A stretch of DNA of 64,000 bases from CAIOGI01 sp044234345 (GCA_044234345.1 JBIIIW010000001.1:1-64000); one strand, 5' to 3'. Positions 1-7,882 are shown, counted from the first letter of the stretch. Made by a program: numbers and translations. The notes: generated by a model not told the origin, from the sequence alone.

Positions 1-180
1 CCATACCATCTTATGCCGATCGGAATAGAAGGCGGATTCGTTAATGATATCTGAGATATCATGCATTACTTCAGGTCGTATCATAACTGAACCCAGTAGA
101 GCTTTCTCAGCATCTAGGTTCTGTGGTGGTACTCTCAGATTCTTAGGTGAGAAAGTCGGTGAAGAATTTTGTTTGCTCAT
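1..180 (-). CDS. dnaB: Replicative DNA helicase DnaB, N-terminal fragment
   Basis: This reads from an ATG at 180 off the left edge of the window, giving 60 residues. The segment RVPPQNLDAEKALLGSVM followed by a helical stretch is the typical start of the DnaB N-terminal domain (PPxxxEAExxxLGxxL). DnaB is the hexameric ATPase that unwinds DNA at the replication fork. Only the N-terminal collar region is present, so the RecA-like motor cannot be checked. The upstream sequence has TGCTACAAT about 17 bases before the ATG, a plausible extended -10. The identification rests on family knowledge of this short motif. Confidence 0.85.
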   Translation of the reverse strand, partial: MSKQNSSPTFSPKNLRVPPQNLDAEKALLGSVMIRPEVMHDISDIINESAFYSDRHKMVW

Positions 181-281
181 AATTGTTTGTAGAGCTATTG
201 TAGCATAGTGAAGATATACCTATGCAAATGTAAAACATGAACAAGGGGTTTATAACGTGGGGATATATGAAAAAGGACCCA

Positions 282-536
282 CTACAACTTGAACCATTTT
301 TCACTCTTAATCCTACCTAATATATAAATTGAACTAAAAACGTTATTAGGATGAGGTTGAACGTGAAGTATTGTCCATTTTCCACTAGCTAACAGATCCT
401 TGATTTTTTCTTCTCCTCCATTTTTATCTTCTTGCTTTTTTATCTCGTATATTACCCGACCTTTTCTCCAAGACATAATGGCAATAATAATTGCAATTAA
501 GCTTATAACAATATTTATTTTATCTGTGGTACTCAT
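282..536 (-). CDS. Small membrane-anchored protein, unknown function
   Basis: An 84-residue protein with one hydrophobic segment near residues 8-23 followed by a charged, lysine-rich stretch and a C-terminal region of about 35 residues with predicted beta character. I do not recognise the family. It is the last gene of a three-gene unit transcribed leftward: its ATG lies only 3 bases after the stop of the 77-residue gene at 540-773. The close spacing suggests co-translation. The orientation of the anchor would place most of the protein on one side of the membrane, but which side cannot be told. Confidence 0.6.
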   Translation of the reverse strand: MSTTDKINIVISLIAIIIAIMSWRKGRVIYEIKKQEDKNGGEEKIKDLLASGKWTILHVQPHPNNVFSSIYILGRIKSEKWFKL

Positions 537-539
537 TTT

Positions 540-773
540 TTAGTTTAAATATTCACAATATGATGCACTATTAGCTGCATCACTAGCATTGTCGCTGGCT
601 TCGCTTGCATAATCCATCGCTTGTCTAGCATAACTCGAAGCATCTGCCGCGTAATCATATGCACGCTCGGAATTCGTAATAGCACTATTAACTTTAGACT
701 GAATCGATAAATACATAATCAAGACGACAATTTCCCTCCAGTATATTTTAATAAAATTAATAATTTTTCTCAT
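540..773 (-). CDS. Small Ala/Ser-rich helical membrane protein, unknown
   Basis: A 77-residue protein with a basic N-terminus, a hydrophobic segment at about residues 11-24 and then a heptad-like run rich in alanine, serine and aspartate (AYDYAADASSYARQAMDYAS and continuing). The second half resembles the alanine-rich coiled coils of outer-membrane lipoproteins or of phage spanin-like proteins, but no family is recognisable. It sits between two other small genes with 3- to 4-base gaps, so it is in an operon with them. The repeated A-x-D-x-A spacing suggests a self-associating helix, which is inference only. Confidence 0.55.
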   Translation of the reverse strand: MRKIINFIKIYWREIVVLIMYLSIQSKVNSAITNSERAYDYAADASSYARQAMDYASEASDNASDAANSASYCEYLN

Positions 774-777
774 AAAA

Positions 778-1011
778 CTACCATTTATAAGGATTTACTG
801 TGCCTTTCTTCCCAGTGTATGGATTATAATTTCCATAGCTTGAGTAATTATCTAATTTGGTTTTATTGGAAGATGTTTTGTAGTGTGAATTGATATACTT
901 TCCAGTAGAAGGCTTGTAGTACGATTTAACTCTCACTGTCTTTGCCTCTACGGAATTTACTAATAACGCTGAAATTATAAAAACTATGCAAAATATTATT
1001 TTTTTAGTCAT
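778..1011 (-). CDS. Small secreted protein with NPYTGK repeat-type motif
   Basis: A 77-residue protein that starts with a clear signal peptide (MTKKIIFCIVFIISALLVNS, then VEA-K as a likely cleavage site). The mature part is Tyr/Lys/Ser/Asn-rich and contains VKSYYKPSTGKYINSHYK and NYNPYTGKKGTVNPY. This pattern resembles the small exported proteins of many bacteria that carry the V-x-G-Y-x-R/K-x-x-G-x-Y-V-x-x-H-x-R and NPYTGK motifs; their function is not known. It is the first gene of the leftward three-gene unit ending at 282, so that operon probably encodes exported or membrane-surface proteins. Confidence 0.65.
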   Translation of the reverse strand: MTKKIIFCIVFIISALLVNSVEAKTVRVKSYYKPSTGKYINSHYKTSSNKTKLDNYSSYGNYNPYTGKKGTVNPYKW

Positions 1012-1087
1012 TTTGTTTTCTAAAAGCTGTCTACTAATAGATTAACTTTACCACTAATTATAAATATACACCAAGTTGATCAATTAA

Positions 1088-2482
1088 CTATAAGTTTGTA
1101 GTAATTTTTACCCCTCCCTCCGTATCCTTCACCGTATACCCTCTACTCTCAATCTCCTTTCTCAGAGCATCAGCCTTGTCCCATTCCTTCTCTTTACGTG
1201 CCATTTCACGAGCTTCAGCTAATAGGGTAATCTCAGCAGGTATATTGTTAACCTCATCATTCTTCATTTCTATTACAGCCTTTAGTCCAAGTCCAAATAC
1301 AGTATCAAAATCTAGTAGAAGAGTAATCTTCTCTTTAGCTTCCATACCATGATCTCGTATCATATCCCAAGTAAGGGCAAGAGCTTCTGGTAGGTTAAAG
1401 TCATCATTAATACGTTCGGTAAATTCTTTCTTGTAATCTCTAGGATTAGCTGATGCATGTATATGTTCATGAGTTACTTCACCAAGTCTCATAAATGTTT
1501 CAACTAGACGTATATAGGCAGTTTGAGCAGCCTTAACCGCATCAACTGTGAAGTTAACTTGTGATCTATAGTGTGATGTTAGTAACCAGTACCTAAATGC
1601 TAGTGGGGAAATACCAAGATCAGTAAGATCATTTAACTTCAGAAAGTTATTCTTAGACTTAGACATCTTAGTATCATTAACATTCATGAATGCTGTATGC
1701 ACCCAATAGTTTACGAAGTGTTTACCAGTACATGCTTCAGATTGAGCAATCTCATTTGTATGGTGGGGGAATATTAGATCTGTTCCTCCTGTATGTATAT
1801 CGATACTACTACCTAGTGCATCTATTGCCATTGCTGAACACTCTATATGCCATCCAGGTCTACCTGCTCCAAATGGTGCATCATACTTAATCTCTCCATC
1901 TTCATTTGAGTGGAACTTCCATAGTGCAAAGTCTCTAGGGTTCTCCTTCTCATACTCATCATTAGATATTCTCTCTTGTAGAGTAGTTGTATCTGTACTT
2001 GCAATCTTAAGTTTAGCTAGCTCACCATAGTTTTTTGATAGCGCTATACTAAAATATATACCATCCTTAGATTTGTAAGCTATACCTTTTGATATCAATG
2101 TAGATATTATATCCACCATCTCTTTGATATAGTCTGTTGCTCTAAGTACTTTGTTTGGTGTAACTATGTTTAGAGAATGTATATCCGCCAAGAAAAGATT
2201 TTCATAGTGTCTAGTCAGCTTCTCAAGTTTGGTATCTTCAGCAATACTTCTCTTAATTGTCTTGTCATCTATATCTGTAATATTCATTACATGATCTACT
2301 TCATATCCATTGTACTTGAATATTCTCTTTACAAGATCATTTGTAATGAATGTACGGAAGTTACCAATATGAGCAGTGTCATATACTGTTGGACCACAAC
2401 TATACATACTTAGTTTGTTCTTTGATATTGGTTTAAACTCTTCCTTTTCTCCTGAGAGTGTATTGTGTATGTATATAGACAT
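1088..2482 (-). CDS. cysS: Cysteinyl-tRNA synthetase
   Basis: Class I aminoacyl-tRNA synthetase that charges tRNA-Cys. The catalytic core shows SMYSCGPTVYDTAHIGNFRT near residue 25 (zinc cysteine plus the HIGH-type HIGN motif), GRPGWHIECSAMA with the second zinc cysteine, the IHTGGTDLIFPHH zinc histidines, and a KMSKSKNN loop. The ATG at 2482 is preferred because the family begins at about MSIYIHNTL; an in-frame TTG lies 36 bases upstream. TATACT sits 7 bases before that ATG, suggesting a leaderless transcript. The gene is divergent from the S41 protease gene. The length of 464 residues is normal. Confidence 0.97.
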   Translation of the reverse strand: MSIYIHNTLSGEKEEFKPISKNKLSMYSCGPTVYDTAHIGNFRTFITNDLVKRIFKYNGYEVDHVMNITDIDDKTIKRSIAEDTKLEKLTRHYENLFLADIHSLNIVTPNKVLRATDYIKEMVDIISTLISKGIAYKSKDGIYFSIALSKNYGELAKLKIASTDTTTLQERISNDEYEKENPRDFALWKFHSNEDGEIKYDAPFGAGRPGWHIECSAMAIDALGSSIDIHTGGTDLIFPHHTNEIAQSEACTGKHFVNYWVHTAFMNVNDTKMSKSKNNFLKLNDLTDLGISPLAFRYWLLTSHYRSQVNFTVDAVKAAQTAYIRLVETFMRLGEVTHEHIHASANPRDYKKEFTERINDDFNLPEALALTWDMIRDHGMEAKEKITLLLDFDTVFGLGLKAVIEMKNDEVNNIPAEITLLAEAREMARKEKEWDKADALRKEIESRGYTVKDTEGGVKITTNL

Positions 2483-2541
2483 ATGTTGTAGTATAGCGCT
2501 CGCATTGTCTGAAATCAAATTGTTTGAGATAATTGTATACT

Positions 2542-3762
2542 ATGAACAAAGAAAATATCTCGAAGATTTCAAATATAGCTATAGTTGCATTCATTGTTGT
2601 AATTATCTTCTACGCTGGTGCCTCATACGGAATTGAGAAGGGAAGAGCTAAAGCATTAGTTAGTATTGCTCCTGAGGGGGTTGATATTACTAACAAGCAA
2701 TTAGAGCCATTCTGGAAGGTATGGAATATACTAAGTGAGAAGTATGTGGAAGCAACTACTACAGATACACAGAAGAGAATATGGGGAGCTATAGAGGGGT
2801 TAGCAAGCTCACAGGGGGACCCATACACAATGTTCTTCCCACCTGAGGAGAACAAGCTGTTCCAAGGTGATATAGCAGGTAACTTTGATGGTGTTGGTAT
2901 GGAGATTGCTATAAAGGAAAAGATATTGACTGTAGTTGCTCCGCTTAAGAACAGTCCTGCAGAGAGAGCTGGTGTTAAGGCTGGAGACAAGATAATTAAG
3001 ATTGATGACAAGATTTCATCTGATCTTTCTGTTGAGCAAGCTGTTAAGTTGATTAGAGGTAAGAAGGGAACTGCGGTTAAGATTACATTCCTACGTGAGG
3101 GAAGTAGCGAACCGATCGAGAAGTCAATTGTTCGTGATGTTATAGATATCCCAACTCTTGAGACTGAAATTAAGTCTGACATTTATATCATCAAGCTATT
3201 CAGCTTCACTAGTCAGTCTCCGGAGTTGTTTAGAAATGCTCTAAGACAATTCCTACAGTCAGGTAAGAACAAATTAATTATCGATCTACGTGGTAATCCA
3301 GGAGGATATCTAGATGCAGCATGGGATATAGCTAGTTGGTTCCTGCCAGCTGGTAAGGTAATTGTAACTGAAGACTTTGGAGGAAGAAGAGATAACCTGG
3401 TATTGAGAAGCAAGGGATACGATGTATTGAACAAGTACTTCGGAAGTAACTACAAGGTTGCAATATTGGTTAATAACGGATCAGCTTCTGCCTCAGAGAT
3501 CCTTGCTGGTGCACTTAAGGAGCAAGGAGTAGCTAAACTTGTTGGTGTAAAGACATTCGGTAAAGGATCAGTTCAGGAATTAATCAATGTTACTCCAGAG
3601 ACATCGATAAAGGTAACCATAGCTCGTTGGATGACACCAAGTGGTCATAACCTCTCACATGATGGTCTAGAGCCTGACTATGAGGTAAAGATCACAGCAA
3701 AGGATCTAGAGAACAAGCTAGACCCACAGATGGACAAGGCTATTGAAATTCTAAGTAAATAG
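2542..3762 (+). CDS. S41 carboxy-terminal processing protease (Ctp)
   Basis: A membrane-anchored serine protease of the C-terminal processing family, which degrades or trims envelope proteins at their C-termini. It has an N-terminal membrane helix (about residues 10-28), a PDZ domain (about 90-165, with the GVGMEI and AGVKAGDKI features) and the S41 catalytic domain. The nucleophile serine lies in NNGSASASEILAGAL and the general-base lysine in TFGKGSVQE, so the Ser-Lys dyad is intact. The ATG at 2542 is preferred over a TTG nine bases upstream. It is followed after 15 bases by rplI. Confidence 0.93.
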   Translation: MNKENISKISNIAIVAFIVVIIFYAGASYGIEKGRAKALVSIAPEGVDITNKQLEPFWKVWNILSEKYVEATTTDTQKRIWGAIEGLASSQGDPYTMFFPPEENKLFQGDIAGNFDGVGMEIAIKEKILTVVAPLKNSPAERAGVKAGDKIIKIDDKISSDLSVEQAVKLIRGKKGTAVKITFLREGSSEPIEKSIVRDVIDIPTLETEIKSDIYIIKLFSFTSQSPELFRNALRQFLQSGKNKLIIDLRGNPGGYLDAAWDIASWFLPAGKVIVTEDFGGRRDNLVLRSKGYDVLNKYFGSNYKVAILVNNGSASASEILAGALKEQGVAKLVGVKTFGKGSVQELINVTPETSIKVTIARWMTPSGHNLSHDGLEPDYEVKITAKDLENKLDPQMDKAIEILSK

Positions 3763-3777
3763 GTTAATATATCAAAT

Positions 3778-4221
3778 ATGAAAATAATATTATTGAAAGA
3801 TGTTGCTAAGGTAGGTAAGAAGTATGAAGTTAAGAATATCAGTGATGGATATGCACAAAATCTTTTGATCCCTAAAGGTCTTGCAGTAGCTGCAACTGCA
3901 GACGTTATGAAGAGAATTGAGCTAGAGCGCGCACGTGATGAAGGAGAGAAGAGAGTACATATGGAACTACTCCTAAAGAATCTTAAGGAAGTAGAAGGTA
4001 AGACAATTACTCTTACAGAGAAGGCTAATGAAAAGGGTCACCTATTCGCAAGCGTTAACAAGCCAGAGGTTATACTAGCAATTCACAAGCAGACAAGAAT
4101 ACAGATTAGTCCTGACAACATGATGTTGGACAAGCATATTAAGGAAGTAGGTAATCATGAGATAGAGCTTAAGGCTGGAGACAAGAGTGTTAAGTTTACA
4201 CTAGTCATCAAAGCTGAGTAG
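3778..4221 (+). CDS. rplI: 50S ribosomal protein L9
   Basis: A 147-residue protein with the diagnostic N-terminal domain MKIILLKDVAKVGKKYEVKN, then GYAQNLLIPKGLA, a long linking helix, and the C-terminal domain. L9 binds 23S rRNA near the L1 stalk and helps keep the reading frame. The length and all motifs are normal. L9 is known to be missing from several CPR lineages, so its presence narrows the origin of the contig. The gene probably shares a transcript with the S41 protease and ends at a strong terminator. Confidence 0.97.
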   Translation: MKIILLKDVAKVGKKYEVKNISDGYAQNLLIPKGLAVAATADVMKRIELERARDEGEKRVHMELLLKNLKEVEGKTITLTEKANEKGHLFASVNKPEVILAIHKQTRIQISPDNMMLDKHIKEVGNHEIELKAGDKSVKFTLVIKAE

Positions 4222-4231
4222 GGAAGGGAAC

Positions 4232-4261
4232 AAAAAAGAGAGGCATATGCCTCTCTTTTTT
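4232..4261. terminator. Bidirectional intrinsic terminator between rplI and rpmA
   Basis: An 18-base perfect inverted repeat (GAGAGGCAT/ATGCCTCTC) is flanked by six A on the left and six T on the right. It can therefore end transcription of rplI rightward and of rpmA leftward. Confidence 0.9.
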
Positions 4262-4262
4262 G

Positions 4263-4535
4263 CTATACCACACTCACAATCTTCTTTCTCTTTATTGTAT
4301 TATCGAAATGTGTTTTTCTCTTAGTTCCGAATGATACTTTACCAGCCTTTAGAGCGAATAGGGTATGATCTTTACCCATACCTATATTCTTTCCTGGTAG
4401 TACGTCTGTACCACGCTGACGAACGATTATAGAGCCAATAGTAACAGATTCCCCGTGATTTACCTTAACTCCAAGGTATTTAGGGTTAGAATCTCTACCG
4501 TTTGCTGACGATCCTCCTGATTTCTTTGTTGCCAT
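4263..4535 (-). CDS. rpmA: 50S ribosomal protein L27
   Basis: A 90-residue protein starting MATKKSGGSSANGRDSNPKY, followed by LGVK, IIVRQRGT and GKNIGMGKDHTLFALKAG, all typical of L27, whose N-terminal tail reaches the peptidyl-transferase centre. The ATG at 4535 gives the standard N-terminus with no Firmicutes-type cleavable extension; a longer frame runs 39 bases upstream but begins with a non-family sequence. A TATACT-like -10 lies about 9 bases upstream. It is usually next to rplU (L21), which is not here. Confidence 0.97.
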   Translation of the reverse strand: MATKKSGGSSANGRDSNPKYLGVKVNHGESVTIGSIIVRQRGTDVLPGKNIGMGKDHTLFALKAGKVSFGTKRKTHFDNTIKRKKIVSVV

Positions 4536-4596
4536 AGTTAAAACAGTATATACCAATATACCTACAAAATGCAAGTATTTAGGGGTATTTATGGTA

Positions 4597-4625
4597 TTGA
4601 CAAAAGGACTAAGAAATGCTAGTAT
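4597..4625 (+). promoter_or_regulatory. Promoter for the transglycosylase-like gene
   Basis: A perfect TTGACA -35 box at 4597-4602 is followed after 17 bases by TAGTAT at 4620-4625. The predicted start near 4632 leaves a leader of about 50 bases before the ATG at 4683. Confidence 0.65.
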
Positions 4626-4682
4626 ATATAGTAATAGCGAGATTACGTTGAACCTTTCAATATAGTCTCGTTTTTAAATTAT

Positions 4683-5132
4683 ATGATTGAACTTACAACG
4701 GGCCTTGTGTTTCTAATGACTTCGCTATACGGAAACGCTAGTACTACCACAGACTCTGTGAATGTTCAGACATTGAGAGCTAATGTAGGGAATACAGCTT
4801 CTGTTGCAGCGAGTGATAGAGCAATCTTTGAAAAGTACGTTAGAGATCATTTTGCAGATACTCCAATTCTAGCGGAGATTGCAAGATGTGAGTCGACATT
4901 TAGACAGTTCGACAAGAATGGAAATGTTATTAGAGGTTTAGTTGATAACGATGATATTGGTCTAATGCAGATCAATGAAAGATATCACCTGGATACAGCT
5001 GAGAAGCTTGGTTATGATATCCATACACTAGAAGGGAACATGGCTTACGCTAAGTACCTATACGGTAAGTCTGGATCAAGACCATGGAATGCATCTAAGC
5101 CTTGTTGGGAGAAGACCCTGGCAGTGAAGTAA
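4683..5132 (+). CDS. Lytic transglycosylase/lysozyme-like exported protein
   Basis: A 149-residue protein with a short hydrophobic N-terminus that could be a signal peptide (residues 1-20) and a lysozyme-fold region from about residue 55. IAEIARCESTFRQFDKNGNV contains the E-S of the goose-type/SLT transglycosylase motif, and GLMQINERYH is the matching G-x-M-Q-I-N motif; KYLYGKSGSRPWNAS-K is the usual C-terminal part. It should cleave peptidoglycan glycan strands outside the membrane. It is a single-gene unit with its own promoter and a strong terminator, which suits a free-standing accessory enzyme. Confidence 0.8.
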   Translation: MIELTTGLVFLMTSLYGNASTTTDSVNVQTLRANVGNTASVAASDRAIFEKYVRDHFADTPILAEIARCESTFRQFDKNGNVIRGLVDNDDIGLMQINERYHLDTAEKLGYDIHTLEGNMAYAKYLYGKSGSRPWNASKPCWEKTLAVK

Positions 5133-5140
5133 GGATGATA

Positions 5141-5169
5141 AAAAAACCGGATTAAATTCCGGTTTTTTT
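5141..5169 (+). terminator. Intrinsic terminator after the transglycosylase-like gene
   Basis: AAAAAACCGG and CCGGTTTTTT form a 10-bp stem around an 8-base loop, ending in a T run. Confidence 0.88.
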
Positions 5170-5206
5170 ATTTGTATATAAAAACAATATTTGTTACTAT
5201 CTCGGT

Positions 5207-5707
5207 ATGTATAAAAAAATAATTATCTTAGCGTTTTTAATAGTAGTTCTCGTAGTGTTCCTGTCTGTATTTAAAAATCCTTCACATAAAACAGACGTTA
5301 TAGATATTGATAATTCAATGAAAGATGAATGGTCGAGTCTACCCCCATATATCCTACAAGGAAACTATTCAACATACTCATATATCAACGAGGGAATTGA
5401 ATATATTCCAGAAATAGATCCGAAACCTGCTACTACAACTTGTCCAGTATTCATTGTTACGGATGGAGATGAAACTAATATATCAAGATATAAGAATATG
5501 GTTAATGAAGGTAATGCGGTAAATCACTTAAATGAGAAAGGTGAGTTGGTCATAAACATTGATCCTACTGACCTTCCATTAGAGCAACAAGAGTCTCTAA
5601 TGAAATCAACTTCAACTGTATCCATATTGGTGAAGAATAAATTTTTGGATGGTAGAGATGCTAATGCCTGTGAGAGTTTTATAAGTCTAGTTTCGATAGA
5701 GAAGTAA
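5207..5707 (+). CDS. Membrane-anchored hypothetical protein
   Basis: A 166-residue protein with one N-terminal membrane helix (about residues 4-22) and a polar remainder that is probably extracytoplasmic. No catalytic motif is visible; there are two cysteines far apart (in TTCPVF and NACESF) that could form a disulfide. I do not recognise the family. TGTTACTAT ends six bases before the ATG, an extended -10 that predicts a leaderless mRNA. The next gene starts 21 bases downstream, so the two may be cotranscribed. Confidence 0.65.
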   Translation: MYKKIIILAFLIVVLVVFLSVFKNPSHKTDVIDIDNSMKDEWSSLPPYILQGNYSTYSYINEGIEYIPEIDPKPATTTCPVFIVTDGDETNISRYKNMVNEGNAVNHLNEKGELVINIDPTDLPLEQQESLMKSTSTVSILVKNKFLDGRDANACESFISLVSIEK

Positions 5708-5728
5708 ATAACCTGTGTATATATTAAT

Positions 5729-6043
5729 ATGAACCCTCCGATTATTAAAGGCTTCTACTATCACTACAAGCATAATGCAGAAGGTGAGGTTAATAACTAT
5801 GCATACGAAGTAACTGGCACAGGACTGCACACAGAGGATAGAACATATTTTGTTATATATCGCCCTCTATATGCAAACACCTTTCTAGGTTCAGCTGGAT
5901 ACTGTATACGCCCATACGAAATGTTTACAGGTAATGTTGAGATAAATGGAAAATCAGTGAAACGATTTGAGAGAATTGAGGATGAAGGCCTCATTCTTAA
6001 GCTGAGTCAAATAAAGAGGGAAATGTATGGAGAGGATAAATAA
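5729..6043 (+). CDS. DUF1653 domain protein
   Basis: A 104-residue protein that fits the DUF1653 family: it begins with the G-x-Y-x-H-Y-K element (KGFYYHYKHNAEGEV), then YEVTGTGLHTEDRTYFVIYR, RPYEMFTGNVEINGK and a K-RF motif. DUF1653 is a small beta-rich domain of unknown biochemical role that occurs as a stand-alone cytosolic protein in many bacteria. The C-terminal 20 residues are an added helix. It ends at a strong terminator. Confidence 0.8.
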   Translation: MNPPIIKGFYYHYKHNAEGEVNNYAYEVTGTGLHTEDRTYFVIYRPLYANTFLGSAGYCIRPYEMFTGNVEINGKSVKRFERIEDEGLILKLSQIKREMYGEDK

Positions 6044-6050
6044 GTAGGAA

Positions 6051-6075
6051 AGCCGGCACGAGTGCCGGCTTCTTT
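6051..6075. terminator. Terminator between the DUF1653 gene and a 42-aa minus-strand ORF
   Basis: AGCCGGCACG/AGTGCCGGCT forms a near-perfect 9-bp stem followed by TTCTTT on the plus strand and by TTTCCT on the minus strand, so it may serve both convergent genes. Confidence 0.8.
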
Positions 6076-6083
6076 GATCTTCC

Positions 6084-6212
6084 TTATCCCTCGAGTTCGT
6101 CGAGTTTGATCTTAGGAATCTCTGTTCCTGCAATCAGTATTCTGAACGCTTCCAATGTGCCTGCAACTGTTCCAGGTTCTCCAGGAACAATTTCATCAAT
6201 AGGTTCTTCCAT
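6084..6212 (-). CDS. Acidic 42-residue hypothetical protein
   Basis: A short frame with ATG at 6212 and TAA at 6084. The product is acidic and begins MEEPIDEIVPGEPGTVAGTL, then EAFRILIAGTEIPKIKLDELEG. No family is recognised. Support comes from its position directly before a hairpin that can terminate it and from a copy of the 28-bp conserved element about 40 bases upstream of its start, which may hold its promoter and leader. No clear Shine-Dalgarno is present. It remains a candidate gene only. Confidence 0.4.
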   Translation of the reverse strand: MEEPIDEIVPGEPGTVAGTLEAFRILIAGTEIPKIKLDELEG

Positions 6213-6254
6213 AAATGCGAGTAATTTGAGCTACGCCAAATACATGTTACACCA

Positions 6255-6282
6255 AACGAAAGGGAAGAGGAATACCCTAAAT
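6255..6282 (-). repeat. 28-bp conserved element, copy 1
   Basis: The plus-strand sequence starting AACGAAAGGGAAGAGGAATA is identical over 28 bases to 7953-7980. Weaker similarity continues for about 20 bases on the right (ATC, then TAGCTAT, then GAYAT-like). This copy lies upstream of the 42-aa minus-strand ORF. In the minus orientation it contains a short AGGG/CCCT pairing. Confidence 0.85.
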
Positions 6283-6309
6283 TATCAATAAAATAGCTAT
6301 AGACATATC

Positions 6310-6338
6310 TTGACTTGTGTAGTCTAGTGTGGTACCTT
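6310..6338 (+). promoter_or_regulatory. Promoter for the two-gene cassette
   Basis: TTGACT at 6310-6315 is followed after 17 bases by TACCTT with an upstream TG (TGGTACCTT). The -10 is weak but extended. The leader would be about 75 bases and ends in a good Shine-Dalgarno (AAGAAAGGAA) before the ATG at 6420. Confidence 0.5.
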
Positions 6339-6419
6339 TTGGCAGTATCAGTTAAGAGCCTGCGAGTGTAGGAATTCAAGACTGAAGTAATAGCACCTTA
6401 ACAAAGAAAGGAACACGTC

Positions 6420-6731
6420 ATGTACAACGAGGACGAAGCAGTCGAACTCATTGGTTATCTGACTCGCTCCAAAGCGATCTGGATGAACCCAGAATTGCTC
6501 AACCTTGTTGAGTCTGCTCCTAGTCCCACGAAAGCATATGCTCTAGTACTTCAAAGTACTGGAAGCCAAAAGAAGGCTAAGGCTGGACGTTGGTATGCAT
6601 GCGCAATTAGAGACTTCGGAAAAGACTCACTAGGTGCACTCACGGCAGTACTCAATTCTCCGCAAGGTGCGGTGAAATTGGAGGTATTGCTAACAACTAC
6701 GTACCCCGGTTCACCCCGGAGGGACAAGTGA
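6420..6731 (+). CDS. Hypothetical 103-aa protein of the repeat-flanked cassette
   Basis: A soluble-looking, mainly helical protein of 103 residues without signal peptide or membrane segment. It begins MYNEDEAVELIGYLTRSKAI and has a basic middle (SQKKAKAGRWYACAIRDFGK). No family is recognised. Codon use includes CGC, CGG, CTC and GGA more freely than the neighbouring housekeeping genes. A strong ribosome-binding site (AAAGGAA, 8 bases upstream) sets the start. The next gene begins 10 bases after its stop with its own AAGGAG, so the two form an operon and may act together. Confidence 0.65.
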   Translation: MYNEDEAVELIGYLTRSKAIWMNPELLNLVESAPSPTKAYALVLQSTGSQKKAKAGRWYACAIRDFGKDSLGALTAVLNSPQGAVKLEVLLTTTYPGSPRRDK

Positions 6732-6741
6732 AGGAGATGGT

Positions 6742-7842
6742 ATGATTATCGCGAACATTCCGTTAGGTATACAACTCGGTGTGATGCTGTTATGCAGTGT
6801 AGCTGGTCTCTGGATATTCCACTATTGTGTGATTAGAGTGATCTTACAAGGAGGTCGTCCGCAAAATGGTCCGCCAGAGAGTAGGGAAGAGAAATCAACA
6901 GAGGTTGCTTCAAAAACTTCGAAGATCCTGCTCGATGAGTTGAAGACAAGCCTGGTTAAGACTCTAAGAAAGCGTGACCGGGAAAGTCAATGTGATTCAG
7001 CGTTCTGGGCATCTTTTTCGCTTGTTGGAGAAAGCGAAGAGTTTGGTGTCGTGGTCTTAAGGGTAGACACTAACAACTATGGTTATCAAATAAGAACAGG
7101 TAACTTTAAAGATTCGAACGCTTGGGAAAATCTGGTAATAGCGACCCGAAAAGGATACTGCTTCCTTGGAAGAGTGAACCTCTACAAGGGTGCTGTGTAT
7201 AACGGGCCGTTTCAGATTACAAAATCCGAAAGTGGATCAATTGTAGTTAGCTGGGGACAAGCTTCGTTCACTATTAAGGACGAGGAGATGAGAGGTGGTT
7301 ATGATTTTCCATTCGAATTACCTCCGCGTTCTGAGATGGTAAGAACTGTCTACAACCTTAATGGTGCTATTGTCGTAATCGATGATGATCCAGGCCAAGG
7401 TCGGTATGTTCAGTTTTCGGTAGATCAAATGGGTAAGCGACTGAAAGCAGATCGCACAGTCTGGGATTTACCGGGTTGCGTTAGGTGTGTCAAAGATGCA
7501 ATTCAATATTTACCAGATTGTAGTGGTCGTCGTGAACAGGTTAGACTAGTCCTCGTTGACGGCAACTTTAGCGGGGATGGAAGAGGTTTCAATACCGGTA
7601 GACTCATTCCTGTATTGCGCGAACGATACCCCAATGCACTCCTTTTCGCGAATAGTGGAATGGCTGAGAATCATACTAACCATACTCCCGAACTATTGGC
7701 AGCTGGTTGTGACTGTGCGCTCTCGATCGAAGATTATGGTTATAAGTCAAATCTGACTAAAATCCTAGCAAGAGTAGCCGAGCTCAAGCCGGAGATTCTT
7801 GTGAGTGAGGAACTTGACTTGAATGAAGTTCTAAAAATCTGA
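6742..7842 (+). CDS. Membrane-anchored protein with degenerate receiver-like C-terminus
   Basis: A 366-residue protein. Residues about 8-34 form a membrane helix; about 95-190 is a beta-rich region of unknown type; about 215-366 looks like a response-regulator receiver fold. In the last part IVVIDDDPGQG matches the acidic pair of strand 1, RLVLVDGNFSG matches the phospho-acceptor aspartate of strand 3, and ALLFANSGMA matches the Ser/Thr of strand 4. The strand 5 lysine is not apparent (ALSIEDYGYK). A phospho-sensing or pseudo-receiver role at the membrane is inference. The AAGGAGATGGT site sets the start. It shares an operon with the 103-aa gene and ends at a strong terminator. Confidence 0.7.
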   Translation: MIIANIPLGIQLGVMLLCSVAGLWIFHYCVIRVILQGGRPQNGPPESREEKSTEVASKTSKILLDELKTSLVKTLRKRDRESQCDSAFWASFSLVGESEEFGVVVLRVDTNNYGYQIRTGNFKDSNAWENLVIATRKGYCFLGRVNLYKGAVYNGPFQITKSESGSIVVSWGQASFTIKDEEMRGGYDFPFELPPRSEMVRTVYNLNGAIVVIDDDPGQGRYVQFSVDQMGKRLKADRTVWDLPGCVRCVKDAIQYLPDCSGRREQVRLVLVDGNFSGDGRGFNTGRLIPVLRERYPNALLFANSGMAENHTNHTPELLAAGCDCALSIEDYGYKSNLTKILARVAELKPEILVSEELDLNEVLKI

Positions 7843-7850
7843 CATTACAA

Positions 7851-7882
7851 GCGGGCACTCTACCAAGGGTGCCCGCATTTTC
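7851..7882 (+). terminator. Intrinsic terminator of the cassette
   Basis: GCGGGCAC and GTGCCCGC form an 8-bp stem around a 10-base loop, followed by ATTTTCT. Confidence 0.85.

Noticed and set aside
2610..3182. A 190-codon minus-strand frame within the S41 protease gene
   Set aside because: It is the antisense shadow of a well-identified protease with intact motifs.
6134..6379. An 81-codon minus-strand frame overlapping the 42-aa acidic frame
   Set aside because: It starts in the promoter region of the plus-strand cassette, spans the repeat copy and has a low-complexity, unlikely sequence.
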